A stretch of 64,000 bases of DNA from Sphingopyxis sp. (GTDB lineage: Bacteria; Pseudomonadota; Alphaproteobacteria; Sphingomonadales; Sphingomonadaceae), in assembly GCF_016704835.1 (NCBI RefSeq), contig NZ_JADIZJ010000005.1:186001-250000 (forward strand), given 5' to 3'. Of this stretch, positions 28,193-36,575 are shown piece after piece; the first letter of the stretch is position 1; each line of letters begins with the position of its first letter. The position numbers and the translations under genes were made by a program. The notes beneath the pieces were generated by a model that ran no database searches, was not told the DNA's origin, and was given only the letters and a program-made list of their open reading frames with translations.

Positions 28193-29037
28193 GGCCTGTC
28201 GCCACGCACCAGATAACGCCCGTCGATCCGCATCGGCGACGGCTTGCCCGAAAATGGCGCAGCCGCGGTCCCGGGACGCTGGGCATGGATGTGCAGGTGG
28301 GGCATGTCGGAAGCGCCGGAATTGCCAAGTGCGCCAATAGGCTGTCCTTGGTGGACAAGGTCACCGAGCGCAATCCGCAAGCTGCCCTTGCGAAGATGCG
28401 CGAGCAAAATATCGAAATGCCCGCAACGAATGAGTGCGTAATTGCCCGCCTTGGCCGTCGCGCTGGTCCGATCGACCGGGCCGCCGTCGGCTGCTCCGCT
28501 ATGCGCGCGAACCACCCGCCCTGCGCACGGGGCAAGCACCATGGTTGGTTCGCTGGCCATCAGACCCCAGCGGTTCATTGCCGTGATATCGACGCCGTAG
28601 CTTTGCCCCCAATAATTGCGCTGGCCTATCGTGGCTCTTGGAAGTGTCCGCAAATGCGAACTGACGATTTCTCGCGAGCCACCATTGGCGACATAATAGC
28701 GGCCAGCAGCAAGCGGCGCGGCGAGATCGGCGATTTCGCCGGGCGGCGGCGTCCTGGCGTCAAGCGCTTGCATCGAAACCCATCCGCCAAAACCGGACAG
28801 CCCCGCCCAAAAGAGGATCAGGGCGTAATCAACCGCAGCGAAGTCTGGCCGGGTCTGCATGCACCACCCGCGCCACACGGCGATCGCGAACAGCCCCCAA
28901 TAAATCCACGGCGTCCACCAGGACGGCGTGATCCACAATCCCGCCAGATGCAGCGCCAGCAGGATCGCAGCTGTTCCGAGACTTTGGAAAATTCTCGTCG
29001 GCATGTGCCGCGCAGGCAGAAATGCCATCCACAGCAA
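28189..29037 (-). CDS. M23-family (LytM) metallopeptidase, membrane-anchored
   Basis: A 282-residue protein with hydrophobic segments in the first 85 residues (IFQSLGTAAILLALHLAGLWI and others), then an M23 domain. Metal-binding motifs are YGVDITAMNR (H/D region), VLAPCAGRVV and ASDMPHLHIHAQR with the HxH pair near residue 250. Such enzymes cut peptidoglycan cross-links or regulate cell-wall hydrolases. The start is uncertain: TTG at 29037 lies within a hydrophobic helix that continues upstream without a good start, so the true start may be a rare codon between 29037 and 29080. It overlaps the next gene by 4 bp. Confidence 0.75.
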   Translation of the reverse strand: MLWMAFLPARHMPTRIFQSLGTAAILLALHLAGLWITPSWWTPWIYWGLFAIAVWRGWCMQTRPDFAAVDYALILFWAGLSGFGGWVSMQALDARTPPPGEIADLAAPLAAGRYYVANGGSREIVSSHLRTLPRATIGQRNYWGQSYGVDITAMNRWGLMASEPTMVLAPCAGRVVRAHSGAADGGPVDRTSATAKAGNYALIRCGHFDILLAHLRKGSLRIALGDLVHQGQPIGALGNSGASDMPHLHIHAQRPGTAAAPFSGKPSPMRIDGRYLVRGDRP

Positions 29038-29083
29038 CAGCGCCAGCGGGAACAGCAGCTGGATCAGCCAGAGAATGGGAAAT

Positions 29084-30172
29084 TCACAGCGCGGTCATGA
29101 CATCGGCCAGCGGACGCCGCATCGACATGGGCATGTCGGGACCATAACCGAAGCGAACAACAAGATCAGGCCTTTTGGCGCCGATGCCGAGCAGGCTAGC
29201 AAGCTGTGGGCGGAACGCTGCGACCTCGACTGGCTGATTCAGGAAAGCATGTTTGATGCCCAGCAACGTCGCCTGCAGGGCAAAGCGCTGATAGCTCCGC
29301 CCAGCTTGTACCCAGTGCGCGGGGTCGTTGGCGTCGGAAACGAAAATCGCAATGCCGGCGGCCGAACGGATCTGGCTGATGCACTTCGCATTCTCACCCT
29401 CCGCCGTTACCACCCGGTCAAACAGCCTGGTTCCAAGCCAGGTCGGGAGAGTCGGATTGCCCGAGCACGCTGCATAAAGCCCGTCGCCAGTTGCCACCGC
29501 GCTTGCCGCGTTAAAACGGATCCACGATTTGAGTTCGCGCATGAAAGCGGGGTCTTCAATCTGCGCGCTGTTGGCGGCCACGATCAGGTCCAGAACCTTC
29601 TCCACCACCGGCTTTTCGGTCAATAGGCTGACGCGGCAGCCCGGCACGGCTGCTGCTTGTTCGAGCATGGTGAGATTGGCGGTGTCCACGTCACGGCCAT
29701 CATAATCGGCTCTGGTGCATTGGCGATTCCGGATCGCCGCGAACAGCGGGTCTCGCGCTGGATTGGTACGTTCCAGATCGACGCGAAGACCAGCGGTGTT
29801 GCTGACAAAGGCGATATTGGCATTTGCGCCCGCCGCCAAAGCCGCCAGTGACAAATTTTCCGCCGCGCAGCCAAGGCTCGCAAAAAGATGGTGATTGTCG
29901 GGATCTACCACCGGTGTCTGGCGCCGCCGGTCAGGCGCGATTTCGATATGCCGCTGGCCCGTCCTGAACAACCAGGGTTGGGTATTGTGGCTATTCGCCG
30001 CGAGCACCGCGTGATGCACCAGATAGGCCATGTCGGTGTCGCTGTGTGCCGCCAGCTCCGTTCGGAGCGGTGCCACTGCTTGCGGATAAGATGGTCCACG
30101 GCCTGCCAGATACAGACCGGTGCCCGCCGCGGCGGTAGCCGTTGCTCCGAATAATAGGTGTCTGCGGTTCAT
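29084..30172 (-). CDS. Acg-family FMN-binding oxidoreductase (nitroreductase fold)
   Basis: An approximately 362-residue protein. It starts MNRRHLLFGATATAAAGTG, a probable twin-arginine or signal-anchor leader. The body has HHAVLAANSHNTQPWLFR (FMN-site motif of the nitroreductase superfamily), LGCAAENLSLAALAAG, and a second half-fold WVQAGRSYQRFALQATLLGI. The Acg family, named after a Mycobacterium gene, binds or stores FMN; enzymatic substrates are not settled. ATG at 30172 is chosen because the leader starts there. It precedes the M23 gene by about 46 bp on the same strand. Confidence 0.72.
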   Translation of the reverse strand: MNRRHLLFGATATAAAGTGLYLAGRGPSYPQAVAPLRTELAAHSDTDMAYLVHHAVLAANSHNTQPWLFRTGQRHIEIAPDRRRQTPVVDPDNHHLFASLGCAAENLSLAALAAGANANIAFVSNTAGLRVDLERTNPARDPLFAAIRNRQCTRADYDGRDVDTANLTMLEQAAAVPGCRVSLLTEKPVVEKVLDLIVAANSAQIEDPAFMRELKSWIRFNAASAVATGDGLYAACSGNPTLPTWLGTRLFDRVVTAEGENAKCISQIRSAAGIAIFVSDANDPAHWVQAGRSYQRFALQATLLGIKHAFLNQPVEVAAFRPQLASLLGIGAKRPDLVVRFGYGPDMPMSMRRPLADVMTAL

Positions 30173-30244
30173 CACCCGACTCCTGACGATACCATCAATA
30201 CCACAAGGCATGGCGGGTTTCGTCGTCGAGTACATTGATAGCAA

Positions 30245-30862
30245 TCAAAATCGCCCGCAGTGATGCGGCGCTCAAGCAGACTGCGTGCCAGGCTAATCAT
30301 CGCTTGTTCATGGCTGACTTTTAAGCGCGCGCGGTTGGCTCAGCACTGCGGGCGGCCTTGCGTCCGCATTAAGGTAGCGCGATTGTTTGTTCTATTGGCC
30401 GAAATCAGGCGCAATGCGGAACGGCCGTTTTCTAAAGAGCCGGCATAAAACCCTCATTGAGGCAGAATAAGGTTGTCCGAAAGGCAGGGTAAAGTTGTCC
30501 CAACATATCTTGGATGTGGGCGGTGCGCCCGACATGAATATGGTGAGCACTCAAAACATTGGAAAATCTTGGTCCAGCTAAGCCCATGAATGGGGCTTTG
30601 CACCCTATTCGGACGCACGGGGCGCCTAGGATCGTTAAAGTTGTAGAATGTCCTGTGCCGCCGATGTCTCCGACAATGCGACCGATGACTGCAGTAGATA
30701 CACCGCGTTGCACTGCAGCATCACTTGCAGTCTATTCGACCAACAGGACGTCCATTTTGTGGCGACCAGCTTAGACGACGTTATGACCCGCGAGCGACCC
30801 GCTGGAGGACTCCTTCATCACAATTTTGGCTGCCTGCTTCGGCGGTGCAGGCAAAAACGCAA
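30245..30862. other. Intergenic stretch without a supported gene
   Basis: About 620 bp of lower GC than the flanks. Several frames stay open for 60-90 codons, but none has a ribosome site, a family motif or consistent codon use. It separates the Acg operon from the permease gene. It may be decayed foreign sequence. Confidence 0.35.
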
Positions 30863-32287
30863 TTATCCGGCAGCGGACCTAGCGCGCGCGGCGACGCTGC
30901 GGGCGCGCCCATAGGCGAGATAGAAGAGCACGCCGACCACGTTCCAAAGCGCGAACCGGGTCAAGGTATGGGTGGGCAGGCTGGCGAGGAGGTAGAGGCA
31001 GCCGAGCACCGCCAGCGTCCCGACGACGAACGGCGCCGGACAGCGGAACACGCGCGGCAGGTCTGGCTGGCGGCGGCGCAACACCATCATGCACACTGCG
31101 ACCGCGATGAACGCGATCAGCGTGCCCGCATTGGCCAGTTCGGCGATCTCGTCGAGACGGAAGAAACCGGCAACCAGCGCGACGAACACCCCGGTAACGA
31201 GGGTGATCGTCGTCGGCGCGCCGGTCCGCGGCGAAACCCTGCTGAGGAATCGCGGCAGTAACCCGTCGCGCGCCATCACGAAGAAAATCCGGCTCTGGCC
31301 GTACATCATCACCAGAATCACCGATGGCAGCGCGATCAGCGCCGCGAGGCCGATTGCCCAGGCGGCGACCGGATGGCCGAGCGCGCGCAGCACGAAGGCC
31401 AGCGGCTCGCCCGAGCGGCCGATGTCGAGATAGGAGACCGAACCGATCGCAGCGATCGCGACCAGCATGTAGATGAGCGTGCAAACCGCCATCGACCCGA
31501 GGATACCGATGGTCAGGTCGCGTCCCGGATTCTTGGCCTCCTCGGCCGAGGTGGCGACGGCATCGAAGCCGTAAAAGGCGAAGAACACGATTGCGGCGGC
31601 CGCCATCACCCCGCGCGTCGTGCCGCCCTCGACATGGCTGCCGAAACCATAGGGCATGAACGGCGTAAATTTGTCGGCGTCGAAGGACGGCATGACCAGC
31701 ACGACGAAGGCAGTGAGCGCGGTCAGCTTGATCGCGACAAGGATGATGTTGAAGGTAGCGCTTTCGCGCGTGCCCGCAGACAGCATTCCTGCGATCGCCA
31801 GCGCGACCAGCACCGCCGGCAGGTTGACAATGCCGCCGCCGTGCGGCCCTGCCAGCAATTGCGCGGGCAGATCGACGCCGAGCGACTGGATCCAGCCGAC
31901 AAGGTAGGCCGACCAGCCGACCGCCACGGTCGAGCAGGCGAGCGAATATTCGAGGATCAGGCTCCACCCCACTATCCACGCCAGCGTCTCGCCCAGCACG
32001 GAATAGGTATAGGCATAGGCGCCGCCCGCCGTCGGGATCAGTGTCGCCATCTCGGCATAAGCGAGCGCGGCACAGGCGCACACGGCACCGGCGATCGCGA
32101 AGGCGAGGATCACCGCCGGGCCGGCGCGGTCGGCGCCGACGCCAGTCAGCGTGTAGATGCCAGTACCGACGATCGCGCCGACGCCGAGGGCGACCAGATG
32201 CGGCCAGCTCAGCGTCTTTCGCAATCCGTGCGCGTCGTCGTGCGCGGCCGCCATTGGTTTTAGCGGACCCAGCCATCCCCCTGCCAT
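30863..32287 (-). CDS. APC-family amino acid permease (CAT type)
   Basis: A 474-residue transporter with about 12-14 hydrophobic segments. The first helix has VGAIVGTGIYTLTG, the substrate and sodium-site GxGIF-like motif of the APC superfamily; AGAVCACAALAYAEMATLIP and FFAFYGFDAVATSAEEAKNP are also typical of cationic amino acid transporters. The start at 32287 is behind AAGGAG. A GTATAC core lies about 60 bp upstream, like the palindrome in the hydroxyproline cluster, so uptake of hydroxyproline under the same GntR regulator is likely though inferred. Confidence 0.82.
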   Translation of the reverse strand: MAGGWLGPLKPMAAAHDDAHGLRKTLSWPHLVALGVGAIVGTGIYTLTGVGADRAGPAVILAFAIAGAVCACAALAYAEMATLIPTAGGAYAYTYSVLGETLAWIVGWSLILEYSLACSTVAVGWSAYLVGWIQSLGVDLPAQLLAGPHGGGIVNLPAVLVALAIAGMLSAGTRESATFNIILVAIKLTALTAFVVLVMPSFDADKFTPFMPYGFGSHVEGGTTRGVMAAAAIVFFAFYGFDAVATSAEEAKNPGRDLTIGILGSMAVCTLIYMLVAIAAIGSVSYLDIGRSGEPLAFVLRALGHPVAAWAIGLAALIALPSVILVMMYGQSRIFFVMARDGLLPRFLSRVSPRTGAPTTITLVTGVFVALVAGFFRLDEIAELANAGTLIAFIAVAVCMMVLRRRQPDLPRVFRCPAPFVVGTLAVLGCLYLLASLPTHTLTRFALWNVVGVLFYLAYGRARSVAARARSAAG

Positions 32288-32341
32288 ATCGTCTCTCCTT
32301 GAGCGCCGACGATCACCGCCGTTCGCTCGGCAATATTGTAA

Positions 32342-32353
32342 ACAGTATACGAA
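32342..32353. promoter_or_regulatory. GTATAC-centred operator-like site before the permease
   Basis: ACAGTATACGAA shares the GTATACGA half of the perfect palindrome at 36534. It lies 55-66 bp upstream of the permease start, in the promoter region. Binding by the neighbouring GntR protein is inferred. Confidence 0.45.
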
Positions 32354-32598
32354 ATGCGGCAAGCGTTAAATATTGCCGGGACATGCTGACGCGGCGAAAT
32401 CTGGATCTCCTCGGCGCTTTGCCACAGCGAGGATCATAGGGATGCTCGCTTCAGGGGTCCGGACCCGATTGCAGCGGCGTCGAGGCGGCCAAATTCGCGT
32501 CTCGCGCAGACGGCCCAAAGAAAGAGATGAGCGGGATTCCATACCCTCGCGCGATTGACGATAAAAAGACGACCAGCAGGACTTAACGCCTCCTGCGC

Positions 32599-33255
32599 TT
32601 AGTCCTGCACCGCTGTGAGCTGGCGCCGCAGATCGACGATCGTTTTTTCGATATGCGATTCGATGACGCTCGCGGCGGCGTTGCCATCGCGATTGAGCCA
32701 CAGGCGCAGGATCGTGCTGTGTTCGTCGTTGGCACGCTGATCGCGGCCGAGCGGTTCGAGATGTTTGCGAACATAACGCTCGCCCAGCACATGCAGCCGT
32801 TCGAGCAAATGCGTGGTGATCGACTGGCCCGAAGGCTGGATCAGCGCGAGGTGGAAAGCGCGGTTGAAGCGGCCGACACCGTCGCCATGCGCATCGGTCG
32901 CCTTGTCGAGTTCGTCAAGGACGCGGATTGCATACTGCCGTTCGTCCTCGGTGGCGCGTTCGGCGGCCAGCGCCACCAGTTCCGGCTCCAGCTTCAGGCG
33001 AAGCGCATAGACTTCCTCCGCCTCCGCGGCGCTGAGCGAGCGGACGAAATAGCCGCGGTTGACCTGGCTGCGTACCAGCCCTTCCTGCTCCAGCCGGGTG
33101 AGCGCCTCGCGGAGCGGAATCTTGCTGATACCGAGTTCGGCAGCGAGCGTGTCCTGCCTGATCGGCTGATCGGCGGAGATGGTTCCGTTGAGGATGCGAT
33201 CGCGAACGAGGTCGACGAGCTGTTCGGCGAGGTTACGGACGATCAGTTTTGTCAT
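32599..33255 (-). CDS. GntR/FadR-type (FCD) transcriptional regulator
   Basis: A 218-residue regulator. The N-terminal winged helix-turn-helix covers about residues 8-70, with IRQDTLAAELGISKIPLREALTRLEQEGLV. The C-terminal FCD domain is helical, with metal- or ligand-binding candidates in FNRAFHLALIQ and EHSTILRLW. FCD regulators commonly sense organic or amino acids and repress the adjacent catabolic operon. The start ATG at 33255 gives MTKLIVRNLAEQ. The gene ends the leftward run of hydroxyproline genes; a 310-bp gap then leads to the permease start. Confidence 0.82.
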   Translation of the reverse strand: MTKLIVRNLAEQLVDLVRDRILNGTISADQPIRQDTLAAELGISKIPLREALTRLEQEGLVRSQVNRGYFVRSLSAAEAEEVYALRLKLEPELVALAAERATEDERQYAIRVLDELDKATDAHGDGVGRFNRAFHLALIQPSGQSITTHLLERLHVLGERYVRKHLEPLGRDQRANDEHSTILRLWLNRDGNAAASVIESHIEKTIVDLRRQLTAVQD

Positions 33256-33325
33256 GGGTTTCGCTTCAAAGGCCCGCATCATGCGATGACCTTCGTCTCT
33301 GCCGTACGCGGGGCGCGAGCGCAAC

Positions 33326-34573
33326 TCATGTAAAGCGCGCGAGATCGAAGGGGGAAAGGTCGATGCTCGCGGCTTCGCGATGCGCCAGCGCCGCGATGGC
33401 CTCGCCGGTGACCGCGGCGAGCGTGAGCCCGAGATGCTGGTGACCGAAGGCGTAGGCGATCGCGGGCGCATCCGCGAGGAGCCCGATCGCTGGAAGATAG
33501 TCAGGCAGCGTGGGTCGTGCGCCGATCCATTCGTTCGCCGGCTCGCCAAGGCTCAGCCCGAGCGCGCGGACGTGCGCGTGCAGGCGGTCCCATTTGCGCG
33601 GGTCGGGCGGGTCGCCGGCGCGTGCGAATTCGACGAAGCTTGCGGCGCGCAATCGGTGGGTGAAGCGCGTGACGATCATCGAGCGATCTTCGAACACCAT
33701 GGGCGGGGCATCGACCGGCCAGTCGGTCGCGGCGCCTTCGATATGATAGCCGCGCTCGGCGACCAGCGGCACCTTGAGCCCCAATGGCGCGAGCAGGGGC
33801 GCCGAGGCCGCGCCCGCCGCGATCAGCGCGAGGTCGGCGGTGAGCGCGATACCTTGGTCGAGCGTCACTTTCGCGCCGATCGTTCCGGTAACGCCGGTGG
33901 CGCGGGCATGGCGTTCGCATCCGCCGAGAGCGCGGAACCGCGCGTAGAGGGCTTCGCCCAATGCAGCCGGATCGGTGATCTGTCCGCTGCCCCGGAAGCG
34001 GATCGCGCCGGCAAGCGGAGCGCGCGTGAGGCGCTGCAGTTCGGCGAGGCCGTCGGGCGACACCATGTCGAACCGCGCGGAGCCCGTATCCGCCGCGCGC
34101 CATCGGGCAAGCCCGGCAGCGGCGGTGGCGACGCTTTCCCACACCACGACATGCCCGGCCTCGCGGAGCAGGGCGGTTGCGCCCGCGTCGGTCAGCAGGC
34201 GCCGCCACGCCGGCATGGCTTCGGCCAGGATCGCGCCGAGCGCCGCCTTGCCGCGCGAAAAGCGCGCCGGCGTGCTCGCTCGGACGAGCTTCAACGCGAA
34301 CGGCAACCAGGCGGCTATCGCGCGCGGCGGCAAACCCACCGGCCCGCCGCGCCAAAACAGCCGGCGCGGGAGACTGAGCAACAGTGTGGGGGAAGCGAAC
34401 GGTTCGACCTGTTCGATCGCGATATGCCCGGCATTTCCCCACGACGCCCCGCGCCACGGCTGGTCGGGCGCAACAAGCGTCGTCGCGATGCCGCGCCGCT
34501 GGAGCGCGATCGCGCAAGCGAGACCGACGACGCCATTGCCGATCACGATCGCGCTGGATGGCGCCTGCGTCAT
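33326..34573 (-). CDS. FAD-dependent D-hydroxyproline dehydrogenase (DadA-like)
   Basis: A 415-residue flavoprotein of the D-amino-acid oxidase / DadA superfamily. The N-terminus AIVIGNGVVGLACAIALQRRG is the Rossmann FAD motif (GxGxxG), WRGASWGNAGHI and RFRGSGQITDPAAL are typical, and the C-terminus has AYAFGHQHLGLTLAAVTGEAI. In this cluster it would oxidise cis-4-hydroxy-D-proline to 1-pyrroline-4-hydroxy-2-carboxylate, the second step. The stop of the epimerase gene lies 7 bp upstream, so the two are cotranscribed. Confidence 0.8.
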   Translation of the reverse strand: MTQAPSSAIVIGNGVVGLACAIALQRRGIATTLVAPDQPWRGASWGNAGHIAIEQVEPFASPTLLLSLPRRLFWRGGPVGLPPRAIAAWLPFALKLVRASTPARFSRGKAALGAILAEAMPAWRRLLTDAGATALLREAGHVVVWESVATAAAGLARWRAADTGSARFDMVSPDGLAELQRLTRAPLAGAIRFRGSGQITDPAALGEALYARFRALGGCERHARATGVTGTIGAKVTLDQGIALTADLALIAAGAASAPLLAPLGLKVPLVAERGYHIEGAATDWPVDAPPMVFEDRSMIVTRFTHRLRAASFVEFARAGDPPDPRKWDRLHAHVRALGLSLGEPANEWIGARPTLPDYLPAIGLLADAPAIAYAFGHQHLGLTLAAVTGEAIAALAHREAASIDLSPFDLARFT

Positions 34574-34580
34574 CTTGCGC

Positions 34581-35576
34581 TCAAACGACAGTGAAACCGG
34601 CCCAGAACGGGTCCTCCCGATCGATCCAGATCGTATTGAGCCCGGTCACGATCGCTGAGCCTTCAATCGAGGGGATGATGCCGTCGATCTCGCCGACCTT
34701 CGCCGCGGCCTCGACACGGCCGACGAAGCGGCTGCCGATATAGCTTTCGTGGACAAAGCGGTCGCCGACCTTCAAGCGGCCGGTCGCGACGAGATGCGCG
34801 AGCCGCGCCGACGTGCCGGTACCGCATGGGCTGCGGTCGATTGCGCGCTCGCCATAAAAGACCGCGTTGCGTCCGTCGGCGCCCTTGCCCTTGGGTATAT
34901 CGGCCCAGAGGATATGGGTGACCCCGCGGATGCTCGGCTCGAGCGGATGGACGGGTTCGTAGATGTCGCGGATCATCGCGCGGATCGTTCGGCTGAGTTC
35001 AATAATGCGCGCGGCGCCTAGGTCATCGAGACCGATGTAGGGGCCCTGCGGCTCGATGATCGCATAATAATTGCCGCCATAGGCGACGTCGATCGTGAGT
35101 GGTCCGAAATCCGGCACGTCGATCTCTATGCCCCGCGCCGCAACATAGGCAGGCACGTTGCGGATGCGCACCGACCGCACCCGGTCGCCCTCGGCCTGAT
35201 AGACAATGTCAATTGTCCCGGCGGGCACTTCGACCACCAGCCGTCCCGGCTCGCGCGGCTGGATCAGGCCATGTTCGAGGCCAAAGGTGATCATGCCGAT
35301 CGTGCCATGCCCGCACATCGGCAGGCAGCCGCTCGTTTCGATGAACAGGATGGCAGCGTCGGCGTCGCCGCACGGCGGACAAAGGAAGCCGCCCGACATC
35401 ATGTCGTGCCCGCGCGGCTCGAAGCACAGCCCGGTACGGATCCAGTCGTACCGAGCGAGGAAGTCGAGCCGGCGTTCGGCCATCGACGCGCCGCGCAGCG
35501 GGGGCGCGCCGCCGGCAACCAGTCGAACCGGGTTGCCGGCAGTGTGGCCGTCGATACAGAAGAAACTATGCCGCAT
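34581..35576 (-). CDS. 4-hydroxyproline 2-epimerase (proline racemase family)
   Basis: A 331-residue enzyme of the proline racemase superfamily. Both catalytic cysteines are present: MCGHGTIG near residue 88 and DRSPCGTGTSAR near 250. The CC pair marks racemases or epimerases rather than the trans-3-hydroxyproline dehydratases, which have a Thr. It interconverts trans-4-hydroxy-L-proline and cis-4-hydroxy-D-proline, the first catabolic step. DGHTAGNPVRLV at the N-terminus is family-typical. It lies 12 bp after the deaminase gene. Confidence 0.88.
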   Translation of the reverse strand: MRHSFFCIDGHTAGNPVRLVAGGAPPLRGASMAERRLDFLARYDWIRTGLCFEPRGHDMMSGGFLCPPCGDADAAILFIETSGCLPMCGHGTIGMITFGLEHGLIQPREPGRLVVEVPAGTIDIVYQAEGDRVRSVRIRNVPAYVAARGIEIDVPDFGPLTIDVAYGGNYYAIIEPQGPYIGLDDLGAARIIELSRTIRAMIRDIYEPVHPLEPSIRGVTHILWADIPKGKGADGRNAVFYGERAIDRSPCGTGTSARLAHLVATGRLKVGDRFVHESYIGSRFVGRVEAAAKVGEIDGIIPSIEGSAIVTGLNTIWIDREDPFWAGFTVV

Positions 35577-35588
35577 CGGTGCCGGAGG

Positions 35589-36512
35589 CTAGGCCGCGAC
35601 AGGCGACTTGGCGACAGGGCGCGTGCGCGCGGCCTCCTCGACCATTGCGATCACTTCGGCGCGCCGCTCACCGGCGAGCGGCAAGCGCGGCAGGCGCACG
35701 CGCTCGGAGCCGCGCCCCATGATGTCTTCGGCCAGTTTGATCGACTGGACGAGGTCGTGCTCGGCATCGAGGTGGAGGAGCGGCATGAACCAGCGATAGA
35801 TGCGCCGCGCCTCGTCCCAGTCGCCGCGATCGACCGCGGCGATCAGCGCCACCGATTCCTGTGGGAAAGCGCTGGTCAGCCCCGACACCCATCCCGAAGC
35901 GCCGAGCATCAGCCCTTCGAGCGCGATGTCGTCGAGGCCGGCCATCACCGTATAGCGATCGCCATAGCGATTGATGACATCGGTAAAGCGCCTCGGGTCG
36001 GGCGCGCTTTCCTTGATCGCCACGATATTCGGGAGCGACTGCAGGGCATCGAGCGTCGCAAAGTCGACGCTGACCCGATAGGCGGGGGGGTTGTTGTAGA
36101 GCATGATCGGCAGCCCGGTCACCTCGGCCACCGTGCGAAAATGGGTCGCGAGTTCATGGCTCGTTGGTACGTAAACCATCGCCGGAAGCAGCATCAAGGC
36201 GTCAAGGCCGATCGTCTCGGCATCCTTCGCATAGGCAACGGCGCGGTGCGTTGTGAGTTCGGAAACCCCGGTGACGAGCGGTACGCGCCCGCCCACCGCC
36301 TCGACGCCGGCACGCAGCACCGCAAGCTTCTCGTCGGGGTCGAGCGAATTATTCTCGCCGCACGTTCCGAGCAGGATGAGGCCGTTCACACCGTCGTCGA
36401 CGAGCGCGGTCAGCACGCGCTGCGTCGCATCGAGGTCGACCGATCCGTCGGCGGAAAATTGCGTCGTCGCGGCCGGATATACGCCGCGCCACAAATGGTC
36501 TTGCTTTGTCAC
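35589..36512 (-). CDS. DapA-family 1-pyrroline-4-hydroxy-2-carboxylate deaminase
   Basis: A TIM-barrel aldolase-type protein of about 307 residues. It has LLGTCGENNSLDPDEK, VTGVSELTTHRAV, PIMLYNNPPAYRV with the catalytic Tyr, and the Schiff-base lysine in VAIKESAPDPRR near 172. In this context it should convert the pyrroline to 2-oxoglutarate semialdehyde and ammonia (third step). GTG at 36512 is preferred because AGGAGG lies just upstream; an ATG at 36527 would put that ribosome site inside the gene and start only 7 bp from the operator. Confidence 0.85.
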   Translation of the reverse strand: MTKQDHLWRGVYPAATTQFSADGSVDLDATQRVLTALVDDGVNGLILLGTCGENNSLDPDEKLAVLRAGVEAVGGRVPLVTGVSELTTHRAVAYAKDAETIGLDALMLLPAMVYVPTSHELATHFRTVAEVTGLPIMLYNNPPAYRVSVDFATLDALQSLPNIVAIKESAPDPRRFTDVINRYGDRYTVMAGLDDIALEGLMLGASGWVSGLTSAFPQESVALIAAVDRGDWDEARRIYRWFMPLLHLDAEHDLVQSIKLAEDIMGRGSERVRLPRLPLAGERRAEVIAMVEEAARTRPVAKSPVAA

Positions 36513-36533
36513 TCTACCTCCTGTCATATGATG

Positions 36534-36545
36534 ATCGTATACGAT
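36534..36545. promoter_or_regulatory. Perfect palindrome ATCGTATACGAT in divergent promoter
   Basis: A 12-bp perfect palindrome between the divergent deaminase and aldehyde dehydrogenase genes. The size and symmetry suit a GntR/FCD dimer. A half-conserved copy stands in front of the permease at 32342. Confidence 0.62.
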
Positions 36546-36575
36546 ATATTTTTAACTTTGCCAAGGGCCTGCATC

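Noticed and set aside
30432..30774. Frames in the gap before the permease, first considered as a transposase remnant
   Set aside because: No DDE, HTH or inverted-repeat signature was found.
35271..36575. Open plus-strand extension upstream of the aldehyde dehydrogenase
   Set aside because: It runs antisense through the epimerase and deaminase genes. The conserved ALDH N-terminus and ribosome site fix the start at 36576.
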